Shown piece after piece: positions 25,301 through 37,300 of a DNA stretch of 64,000 nucleotides. Both the position numbers and the translations under genes were made by a program. Below the pieces are notes generated by a model. The model saw nothing but the letters and a program-made list of their open reading frames with translations. It made no database searches and had not been told where the DNA came from. The stretch is taken from assembly GCA_029948255.1 (NCBI GenBank), contig JALIZF010000958.1, forward strand, positions 54,905 to 118,904. The letters are read 5' to 3'. The DNA comes from Telmatactis stephensoni (taxonomy: Eukaryota > Cnidaria > Anthozoa > Actiniaria > Isophelliidae). Every line of letters starts with the position of its first letter. Within the stretch, counting starts at the first letter, position 1.

Positions 25301-28300
25301 TCTTTGTGGAAATTTAGATATAGTGTTGATAATGAATGGTCATTTGGACAGCTCCAAATACCCGCTAATTCTATTGGAGAAGTAAGTATTACAACCAGTT
25401 TCTACAGCTAGATAAAGCCGTCTGATCAAATATCTTTCTTATCAGACCCAATCAACGGTCAAAGTTAGGTTGAAGGTCGATGAAATCACTAAGCCCTTGA
25501 GTGGCTTTGGCTGATTAATTTTGAATATAGCTTTAATCCGCATATGGGCTGACTCTGTTAAGGTTGGTGCCTACTATTGTCCGCGCGCACTGCTTTCTGC
25601 GCATGCAAAAACACTGAATTTTTGTCGGTAAAGCAATCGTAAAAGCAAGGCCTTTTTACGACTTTTTGAAAAAATAAACTTACAGAATTAAAGGAAAACC
25701 ATTTAGCCTTTCCTGTGTTTAAATGAAATTCACAGTTGATAAATAGAACCTGAGTTACAACGCCTGTTTTGACTATCATTTCTACCAGAAACGATCTGTT
25801 TTCGCCGCCATCTTGTAAATTTCCCACAATGCATTGTAATTCGCTCTACTTTCCGGGGAGGGCTAGGGAATTTTTGATCATTTTCGCGAATTCTGATCAG
25901 TTTTCGCGCGTTTATCGGCAAATAACTTTCTAAATCGCACGGATACCCCTATTTTTTATTTCTGTAAATTGTAAAGTGGAGATTAACCTACTATTTTAAA
26001 ATACTTTTATGAATTTAAAATTGAAACTTGATTGCAAAAATTGGACTTTTCATTTGGCGGTCATGAACCAAAACAGGTCTAAAACTAGTAAAAAGTCATT
26101 GAAAAAAAATGTTATTCCGCTTTTTCATATTTCGTATGGCATTGACAAGTAAGAGAATTGTGTTGTGAACGTTTTAGTAAAAAAAGTTGGACATTTTTTC
26201 AAAATATGGGGTATCTATGATTTTTTCTTTGGGCCTCTAGAATAGGCAGATTTTGCAACATTTGATGGCGTGTAACTCATTAATATGCACGGTGACCCCC
26301 AATTTTTTCCTTGGATTCTAGCTCCCTATGATGGGTTCTTTGATACCCATGTGGTTTTTGGCCAAAAAAATTACCTTCCCATTAGTAGGCACCAACCTTA
26401 AGTTGCTTTTCTCGCCATTAATCCAAAGAAGAATTAAGAAATGCGATATACTCTGATAAGCAATTCAGATATGGCCGAGATCGTCATACTTCCGGAGTGT
26501 TCTCGTTCTAACTTCACTCAACTCATCAAATGTATCTATCAGTCTAATTAAACGTTTGAACTAGTGTAATGAACCTCTACCTTTTTTGATAACTCAAGCC
26601 TGAAAATGTAAAGCGTTTGGGTGCAGTCTCCCCGTATATCCCCCTTTACATCCACTGCGCACATGATAAACATGATCCAGATTCAAAACTTAATTAGATA
26701 CTAATTTCTCCACAGCTAATTATAGCTGGTCACGTGACAAAACACTTCGTAGCACTGGATGATCTAAGTTTCTTTGAAGGTCGATGTCTGTCAGTCACAT
26801 TTCAAGGTATTTGATGTGATGTAAATCTTAATGTAATTGACGAACAACTGCATGTAGTGGGACTAATATCAGACATTGCTAAGCAGTGGACATTACCAAA
26901 AGAAGATGAGATAAGAGAAGGAATCGCGTGTATTAGGTCTTTAGACAATCATATGCCCCGTTTGATGCTATTTTTAGAGTGAATCTGATTGGGCGAGAGC
27001 GCGCGACGGCTTACCCAGCCTCAAGATTACAATGGCGGAAAAAGGATGCATAACGTTTGTCAATGAAATAAAAAGAGTTTAAACTTGATTAAAAGGGCAA
27101 ATGGAGTACAAAAAAAAATTCGAAAATGGTCTTGGTTAAGTCGAGGTCATAGTGAGGAGGTTCAAAAAATAGCATCAAACGGGGTATATGATGGGTCACG
27201 GGGATTCCTTCTCTTCCTCATTTTTTCTTGACATTACTAAGCAATAGCCATTGGGTTCGGCCCTGTTTATATGAGGACGAGTTGTCCCTGGTAGCCGAGA
27301 GAACCCTTTTGCTTTCTTTTTCCTTGGGGCACTGAAAACAACCTGCGCAGAGACAACTCGTCTTCATATGGCTTTAGTTTGCCTTGTACATATGCTCAGT
27401 AACGATTACTATTCGAAGTTGAATTCTTCATGGAACTCATTTTTCACGAGAACGTCGTCTTACACGCACTTTCTGATGTACTGCAATTGTGTAATTCTAC
27501 CATGAACAGATAATCCCTCGTGTTATTTTGATGATGGTAAACCCTGCAACATGAGCGTGGATAGTGCATGGACAAGAACATCAAATAAACTGCCCAACAT
27601 GTACAAACAATATTCCCAGCAAGGTAAGAGTATATTAAAGTTTTTCTGTAGTTTGTATTCGAAAGAATGTAGCTCTTGTAAATACCCCGAAAATACTTTA
27701 GTAACCAAATATGGAATCCATGTTTCCAAATATGGAATCATTTTACCAAATATGGAATGTTGTTACTAATTATGATTATGGAAATTACTTACCGAATAAG
27801 GAATTGGTCTTTTTCCTTGATGTAGACTCAACGGATTCCTACTTGACTCTATCCCAGTCTCTGGATTACCCTGCTAATCTCTCAAGTCCTGTGATTCATC
27901 CAAAGTCAGATGGATGGCAGTGCCTGCGATTTTGGCTGTACAGCGGAAAAGACTATTTTAGTAGAAAACTCGATGTGTACTTTGACACTGGCAATGGGTC
28001 CCGACTTGTGTGGAGTTATCGTGGCGTAAATAATAGGTGGAGGTTTATTCAAGCGCCGATTCCAGCAGAGGAAAACAATTTACAGGTATACAGCAGCTTC
28101 TAAAAGGTGGTAGCAATAAATTTCACTTTAAACCGCAAAGAATTTTGGGATATTTTTTAGAAAATGTTAATTCCTTCAGTTGTATCCGACTATATTGTCT
28201 TTTTCACAGGTTGTAATACAGGGGAAAAAAGATAGCGAGGCCATACTAGCAGTAGACGACATCACCTTTTCTAAATATCGATGTTCAAATATTCCAGGTA

Positions 28301-31300
28301 AAATATTCGCGAACAGCTTAGTGCCGGTCACGCTCTCTTGGATGAATGACTGATGCAGAGCAAGAGAAACCTATCAATGACCACTTCCTTTTTGATAAAC
28401 CAGTCTCTCCTCTCTTGCTTTCTGCTCGCATGGCGCGTGATTGGCCTGACGCAAGGGGATCGAATCTTAGTAGACTTAGGAATGGAGAGCTTTTCCTTTT
28501 CTTCCAAATCCACTTTCCTTTCTGCACCTTTTACAGAAGCTCACGTCCTAGTCCAAATGCTTCGCCGCTCCTGTTTTTTATTTGGGCTTCCTGTGTCGCA
28601 CGGCACAGCCGTGCTCTAAGGGGAGACGGTCAGCGGTCGAACCCAGTGTTGTAAAACAATCAGGCTAGCTGATATCTTCGCAAAAAGCAATTATTTTTAT
28701 GCAATTTTGTATCATACTGAAGCCTCGCGAGATCAATTTTACACGTAAATAATAAAACCTTAAGTGATACAGCTAAATACTAAACGTTAAATATACCAAA
28801 TTTATAAATTTGGGGTTCTTAAGATATTTGAAAAGATGCGTTTTGATAACGAATATAAGTACGTCTATCGAGTACTTCAATGTATAAACAACGGTGACTA
28901 AACTACCACTGATAGGCATAAATCCAAATTATAGAACTTAAGCCGTTACTATACGTGATGTTTTGAGCTTCGTTCTTCATACCTTATTGTTTAGAATTAT
29001 TTCTGAAATAGGAAATGTGATTTCTTAAATATGATTTCTTACCTCACGCTTTCAATGATGATCAACAGGTGAATGGCAGAAGTAGAATTCAAAATCCTTA
29101 CGTCGCAAGCAGGTGCATGGGAAATTCGCCGACGCTGACCGAAAGAGGGGGGCCTAGGGGGGTTACGAATACCGCAATCCCGCACGAAAAATTCAAAAAT
29201 CCCGCAATCCCGCACGGTCAATCCCGCATGAAAAATTCGAAAATACGGCTCACCACACGAAAAATTAGAAATACCACTCCCACGGGACCTCACGCGCAGA
29301 AACATGAATCACAGAAACATGCAGGCCTCAAAAATACCGCATTACCGCAATTTCAAATCGTTTTTCCCGTAATACCGCAGCTCAAAAAAGAAAATACCGC
29401 ATACCGCAGGGTTTGAGAATCCCGCAATACCGCAATTTTTTTGTAAAATACCGCAATACCGCACAAAGAAATGGTCAATCCCGCAATCCCGCAAACCCCT
29501 AGGACCCCCCCTCCCGAAAGTTACGCGGCCTCTGGGTAAGAAATTGCTTGAAGGCTACCTGTGGCAAGAATGTAAACAGTATGGCTGCCAGTTTCGTTAG
29601 ACTACTGTTTTTGTAAATTTGTGTAATCTCAATGTATTTCGCTTCCTCCACAGCTTGCATTTGTGTAGTTTAAGGTACAAAATTCCTGAATCACCCAAGG
29701 GTATTAGGCTCTATGCTAAAATTCTGCCCATTTGATTGGGGGTTTCACATGGTAAACACGATGGAACGTGACAGTTACGTTCGTGTTTCCAAATTTTGAT
29801 GACTTAAAATCATAGCTCAGGCAATTTTCAAAAATATTTTTTTGAGAAAACTAGAACGTTGAACTACACGCAGTTTGGAGAATGATGTCGAATCAGAGAC
29901 CAAAACCTGTTGATGCCCAATTTCATCGCACAAAATCTTCATTTGTCTCTGGAAAATCTTAAGTTCAGCTTATGAGTTAACATGTATATTATAGCCCATT
30001 ATAATTTCAACAATTTCACTTACCATTCGCCAACAGTTTGTCCAACATTGGCCACGTACAGTTTTATTGTCAGTAGACAGCTTCGAATGAATGTCAACAA
30101 CTCACGAAAAGTAGAAACGTCGAGTTATGAATGCAGCTTTCTTAACCAAATTAGTTGCAAGTAAGCCACTAGAAATATCCAAGTCCAAGTCGTAAATGAC
30201 GAAAAAAATAAGCTTCTTCTTTGTACGTAAATCCTTGAATTTTGAATAATTTATCATTGAATTCGTATTCTATCCAGCATTCTCCTCACTGAAGGACAAC
30301 CGTGAATTTTCTTCAAACCAAGATAATCTGTAGTACTTGAAGTAGCTTTGAGAGCTTTTAAAGCATCCAAATTGGACTTGAAATTCGATAAAAGACATTT
30401 ATAGGGAAAGAGGATGTTTAGAAAGCTCAAGATTCTATTCTATGCATTAGTCATGTTGACCACTGGTAGCCATTACTGTTTACATTTTTAACTTTCCCGC
30501 GTGCCACAGGAAGCCCCCGCGACGCATGCGCAGACAAATTTCCCACCTGCTTACGTCGCAAAGAACTTGCCTTGTGTCGCTAAAAATACTCACGAAATTT
30601 ATTCTTTTATCTTTTATCTATTTACAAAATCATTCTTTTATTACCTTATTGGTCTTTGATTGGTTGATATCTCCCTGGGGACTAGTGACAACCATATTAG
30701 GAACACAATGAAACTTCGCCGAATAGACTACCCCAATTAGACATTATAATTATTAAGTGTCTAGGTAGCGCAGCGGTCTAAGGTGATATCTAAAGGTATG
30801 GATTAGGGTCCGGATATCGTCTCCCTCCCTGGCCTTCGGGCTAAGATAACTGTAATATGTAGCACCGGGATAGCGTGGATGGGGCCGAAATCTCCAACCG
30901 TAACGTAAGTCGATTCGATGTCTCAGCTTCTCAGAATGTCTCGGGAGAATCGTCCCAAAATTTATTTCTTTTTTTCTGTTTTACGATTCTTTATTTTGTT
31001 TCCGGGGGGTGCTCTTTGAGGGGTTACAGGTTCGAGCCTCCTCGACGACGGGTTCTTTTCTGACATTTTTTTTTCTTCTTTTTTTCCGTTTCTTTCCCAA
31101 GCTTTAAGTTCAAATTACATCTTTTTTAACTTATTTTTAAATGTTTGGTGTTTTTAATTTTTTTTTTCTGATTAAAAAAAAGAAGATAAATTATATCAGT
31201 AGTAATTTATGCATGTCCGTTGCTATTCAAGCTAGCTTGCACTGGCTTGAAAATGTTACATTCTAAGTCACTTTCATTAGTTCGTTTTGCGATTTTCACC

Positions 31301-34300
31301 CCAAAATTTCGATATTTGCTTGAGAAAAATTTATAAGAAAAGCGAATTTAATATTCACGACACCCTTATTTCAATATTTTCTAACCATAAAGCCCTACTT
31401 TAAGGTAGGATCCGATCCAGTGCGGGAGACCAAAAGCCTTATACGCGTTCACTCTAATCGGCGTAAAATTGGAAACGCAATGTTTTTGTTACTTGCGTTA
31501 GACTAATCCCATAGTCGTTCTGTTCGCTCCTTGGGTTTCCTGTGGTGGTCGCTAGTTGAGCGATCTAGCTAACGATACATAACACTACGACTTATGGAAT
31601 CAGTCTAGACTATTTGTTCACACAAATACGGCGTTTTGAGAGACAAAAATGCAACTCCAACGCTCTCTAGTGTGGAGAAATTTGAGAACGCAGGCAGCTG
31701 AGCAGTTAAGTGTGAACTGCAAAAAAGGAACTTTTTGAGCTGACGTTACGGTGGTTGTGTGATATCTATCTAAGTATGGTCAAGGTTTCTTATCCGTAAA
31801 TTCAGCGTCGAACAACTTTGAATAGACTCCGTTTTTCAAAGTCTATTCGTCGTTTCTGAGGTCGAGGGAGCGCACTGGTGTGAACGGAAAACATTTTATG
31901 CGTCTTAAAACTGTAAGTTACTTTCAGCGTTTTTCAGCGTTTTTCATTTTTCAGCGTTGCAACGTGTAACACCCCTGCAATGGTTCGTTCAAATTGCTTT
32001 GCAACGACAGCGCGAGACGAGTTACAGAAAAAATTGCACATGTAACAACGCCTTAAATGTTCATAAACGTAGAGATAATTATGTATACTTTGTTCCCAAG
32101 ATAACAAAATTGGACGAGAATGTTACGAGTACAAAACCCTCGAGACACCTGAACGAAGAACGACCCAATCTGGCAAGTCAAGCGACGACAACCTTGGTAC
32201 TCAAACATGGTATCGAATTGCCAGGTTAGCTGGAAACCAAGTGGCTCGATTCTGCGTCACAAATTCTCCGTTTGTACCTGAGGCCTGTTCAGCGTTATAC
32301 AAAGGATGGGTTAATGGCTCTATGCCTTCTGTTGGGCAAGGACAAGTGGAAAGGCAGTTATGTTTAAGTTCGAGTCAGCAGGGTTGTTGCAAGCCTTCAA
32401 GAGTTGTCAAGATAAGAAACTGTGGGAATTACTACGTGTATCAGTTCCCTGCAATAATTGTTACTGAAACCAAGTTTTGCACGTTGTACAATCACAGTAA
32501 GTACAATTACTGTTCGACAATTATCTGCGATAAAGATGTTATCCATGTTCCCTCCCCTACTCCAATGTTTGCCTGTAATGGTGGCAACTCTCTGAGGCTA
32601 AGCGTTAAAGTTCCGAGCCCAAACACAAACACTGAGATGGGGGGAGGGGGAAAAGCCTTGGGAAATCATGGTGGCATGTTTTATTTTGCATGGCGTTGTA
32701 GCTCTTAGAACACTAGTTGAAGCTATCAGGCATTGGATTCTCATGTGAACTGTTCAACTTTAAATAAATAACTTCTCATCCATGGATTATGTTACAAAAT
32801 GATGATGATGATGATTTCATGATTAGAGTGAATACATTTTAATAAAATAAAAACACATTAATAACAAACAGAAATAAAGTACCAGAAACCTTCCTTCTCG
32901 GTCAGGTTAACAAAGGAATCTCATGAAGGGCTGCCTGCGGACGTGTCGGTTGTGAAGTTTCGACTGCATATCAATGTGTTGTTGATTTGTTGTTGTTTTT
33001 TTTTTATCAAAGAGTTTCTAAAGCTAGACATTGCTAAAGAGTGGGAAGGATGGAGGAACAGCTCAAACTCAAGTCCATTGCAGTGGAAAATTCTTGACGA
33101 AAACGAATTCAATGACATTTCAAAGTCGATCGAGGATTCTGGGCAACACCCACAAGGTAAAGATTCATCTCTTTTAGCCAAACCAGTCACGTTAGATCAC
33201 CCATTTTAGATTAACCAATGTCAACGCTTTTTGGAAAAGCTCTAAATCTTTCGCTCGGTAGCAAAAACGCATTAGTTTCCGACCCATTCAATATATTGAA
33301 TTCTGAACAGAAGATCAGCCATTTATATGATTACATCTAATAGTTAGATGTTATACCTTCGTGTTTTCGTTTACCCCTTTACTTTCACCTTTCTTTGATT
33401 TAAAAAGACGTTGAACCGCAGACCCTCTTTGCTCCTCATTAAAACACTGCACGGGACGTAAAAAACATGCTTTATACAAGTGTGGTCTGGTCGATCTCCT
33501 AAAAGGCCACATTTAATTTGGAGCCTTCTTCTGTTGTATGCGTAACTGCTGAGCAAGTATGTGGCAAAAGCACTGCAAATCGTAAACGTCTTTTTACTAT
33601 CTATATCCTTTAGTGATTGCCAAAGAAGAAAATACTACGCATGTGTACGACGTTTGGTTCCTCCTCAACGGCTTGGATGTTTCTTTTGAAGTACAACCCA
33701 AAGGACACTTGAAATCAATGTCGTTGTGTTTCTGGATATCAGTGAATAACACATCACCACTGGACTTAACTTTAACCATAAGAAATTCTGCATGGCCTTG
33801 GAGTACTTTGATCACCTTGACAAGAACGTACGTAGGTTTCATAATTTCAATTCCGTCGGGATATCTGCCAGAGTTCCCGATTTGAATTCCTGGGTGTATA
33901 ATATATGTATTGGACACGAGAGAATACGCAAAGGACGCGATCACGATCAGTCGATGCACCGATATCATAACAAATTGTTGTAATCGCAGAAGCAGCGTAG
34001 CGCAAGGCCACGTACTACGGAAATATTCTCCTTCTTGAGTGCATGTTATAAATCAAACTACTGGGCTGTGTCGCCAGCTATCGTGGTCTCTTGCGTCTGC
34101 GCGACTTACGTTTACGCAAGAGCCTCTTCCACGATAACGTTTGGCATATAGTTACTGTACTCAACATTACTTAAGATAAACGTAATAAGATGCAGTTTTA
34201 CATTAAACATGAAAAATGAGCTATTGATCCATCACGTCCATGTCTGTCTTTCTCTTTGTTTTATTCAGAAATTCATCAAACAGCTGGAAACACTTTTGCT

Positions 34301-37300
34301 TTACGTGGAAGTCCGACTTTGGCGTGTGGCAGACTTACATTGATGGCGTAGCTACAGATTATAATACAAACCTCTTTGACATGAAAAAATTACAGGGTAA
34401 GTACAGGCCAAAATTACACAGAACGACTTGAAATGCTATACTTTTTCCTGCTAATGGAGTCTCAGGTAGGAAAATCCTGATAAGAATTGGACTGGACTGT
34501 GTAAGCATTGTGAGCTATTACGATTCCTTCGGCAAATCAGAGCATGTTCCTAAAATAGCCGACCTAGAAAATCAGATGATATCGCCTAGAAAAATGCTTT
34601 TCTAGTAATTTTCGCTTTATCTGACTTTCGTGATTGGCGTACTGAGAATTCATTTGAACTTTCATCTGTAATGCATAAGAAAAATTGAACCAAGTCAGTA
34701 AAGTAACCTCTGTGTTGTAGTTGCAGTGGTTTTCCGGGAAAGCTAAAAGGCCTCTCCCCTATTCCTCAATCCAGATGCTGAATCCTCCTTCGCCTCTCCT
34801 CTTTCTTATTTGGGCTTCCTGTGACGCGGTACAGAAGCATGGTTCAGCATCTGTGCTACCTGTTCCTTTATCCCATAAACAGGACACCCCTTGGGAAAAA
34901 ATCGTAGCTACCTTCACAATCCTCTAACTTTGTGTGGTCTCTTTCGATGTTCCTCAGATGCTGTTATAAAGATCAGTCTTGGGTCTAAGGCCATCACATT
35001 GGTGAAGGTCTACGGGTTAAACGTGTGGGATGTTGTCTTAACCGAACACGAGATTCTTTACATGTCGTACAAATGTGGACGTGAAAAAGGAAATAAAGTG
35101 GACTGGGCTAAATTCTATAAAAACATCTCCTTGGTAACCAATCCGAAGAGTTCTGTGATTGGTTATAATTCAACATCATGTAATGGAAGAATGGGTATGT
35201 ATCTGAGTGTGTATTGAACTTGTAACAAAGGAATCCCGATCACATAATAACAAGTGCCCTAAACTAATGTATTCTCTACTCTCGCATATCCATAATGTCT
35301 TCTGTTTTGGGGGGTAGTTATTGTAATTCAAATTTGTTTGATTTGAATGACAGTTTGTTTTATTTGAATTACAATACCTTCCCCCCAAAAACAGATGGCA
35401 TTATGGGCTTTGTGAAAGTAGAGAATCACATTTTTAATGTGATCACGTGATGATTGCTCAGCCAATCAAATGGTAGGAAATGTGGAACTCTATTTTTGAA
35501 CTTTTTGAACTTTAGGGAATGCACTAAGTCTGGTATCTACGAAAACTACAAAAACTTCCGTCATTGCAACAATTGTGAGCCCACTATACGGACGGTCATC
35601 GGAGTCTCCAGGGAGATGTCTAAAGTTCAGATATCGATTATTTGGGCCTGGTGCTAGAGCACTGAGTTTGTATCAAATCTTGGATGACAGTCAGTTTCCT
35701 AGGAGACCGATTTGGACAGATGACGCCAGCAATTCAAGTGCATGGCGGGAAGGACACGTGACTTTATCTGCTGTAATGAAATACAAGGTGAGATTAGACA
35801 TACGATGCAACAGGTCGCGAACACTGTTGTGCGCAATGCTGCAGGGCGGATACACACAGTGCAAATGTTATTGTGCGCACTGCTATAGAAGCAGTTACGG
35901 GAAAAGTTGTATCTTGTGATCAGGTCTAACAAGAAGATAGACACGTGTCGTCTTATTACTCTTCAAAGGAAACTAAAGATGAAACATAGTGGAATTAAAA
36001 TCAAATATTTGTCTCTTGGATCGATAATTTGCAAAAGGCTATCATGAAAAACTGCTGTATTTCTTATTTTTGAAATGAATGTATTTCGCTAGATTGTCAT
36101 CGAGGGCAAGGCAACGAATGCTCCTGGTCTAATGTCAGTTGGGGCTCTGCAAACTACTGAGGGATACTGCCCCACTTTACCAGTAGCTGCAAATAAAGGT
36201 AAAGGATTTGCGATACTGAACTTAACGTTTTACTAGAACTTCTAAGTTCAACTCCATCACCTTTCTTTAATTAACGACTGCTATGCCAGACAGTTGTGAG
36301 ACTGCGGACAGGCTTAGAGAAATTGCATGAGCTTGGAAAAGGATTCTAGTAGAGAGCAGTTTGAAGAGAGTAAATGTATCGAAAGTTGGTTGCCTATATG
36401 CTAGAGTCATAGGGAGGTGGTAGAAACATGGACCACGAAGAGGGTTGGATCCTCCCAAAGCAAAACTACCTTCCACAGTGCATGCGAAGAGTAACGTTTC
36501 CATTTATATTTGAGTAAATGATCGCCGGAATTTAAGATAAATGGGCAAATTTTAGAAGCTGAAGAGAGAGGCAGTGCAATAAAAGATGGTCATTGTATGA
36601 TCAGCGTTATCTTAACTTTAAATAGTTGATAGTTGATATTGCACCTCAACTTAAACCTTATTTCTTAAAATTCTAGCTTGCAACGAAATTCTAACTAACA
36701 GTGCAGGCCACGTCATCTCTCCGTATTACCCTAGTTACTATAGCAACGATACTTATTGCACGTGGACAATCAAAGCCAAAGAGCGTCACGTGATCCGTCT
36801 GGAATTTAAAGAGTTTGAACTGGAAATGAGCCAACAATGTGAAAACGACTTTGTCGAGGTGTTTGATGGTGGCTCGTCGTTGGCTGCTTTACGTATTGGT
36901 CGATTTTGTGGAATAAGGTGATAAATCAAATTTTGTTGATTTTTGAAAACAGTTATGTCTTTGATTTTGGGTGATGATGTAGTCTCCTTCGCAGCCGTTA
37001 TTAGTCTAACTCCCATTCCCCTTCGGTCCACTCCCGCCAGCCAGTAGTGATGATGAAGATGAACATGATACTGAAAGTATTAATGATAATGATTGTCAGA
37101 GAAATGATGATAATGAATATGACGAAGATATGATGGTGGTGATGATGATGATGAATGTCAATCAGCAGCCAACTCGAAAGTTTAAACTACATTGGCTGCC
37201 ACACACATTTCATTCATTCATACCGCATTATTTATACCATTATAATTAATATTCTATTTATTAAAAAAAAACTAGCTTGTAAATATTATCTATTGTATGT

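Larger units (their letters stand above)
28298..32100. other. Long intron 21 (3.8 kb)
   Basis: Holds no exon I can support. It contains a CCGCAATACCGC-rich element (29145-29513), a tRNA-related SINE-like stretch (30766-31045) and, at about 31950-32065, a fragment of the TIR family also seen at 42605-42852. That fragment shares GAGACGAGTTACAGAAAAAA and TTGCACATGTAACAACGCC. Confidence 0.6.

Noticed and set aside
28346..28654. Overlapping plus and minus open frames after MAM3
   Set aside because: They lie in a dispersed repeat; TTATTTGGGCTTCCTGTG recurs at about 34805. No splice-compatible phase to the receptor.
31957..32229. Plus-strand frame running into the D8C exon in a different frame
   Set aside because: The upstream part is a repeat fragment; the D8C reading uses another frame from the acceptor at 32100.
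33597..33968. 123-codon minus-strand open frame opposite exon 24
   Set aside because: Mirror of the pentraxin-like exon; no domain of its own.
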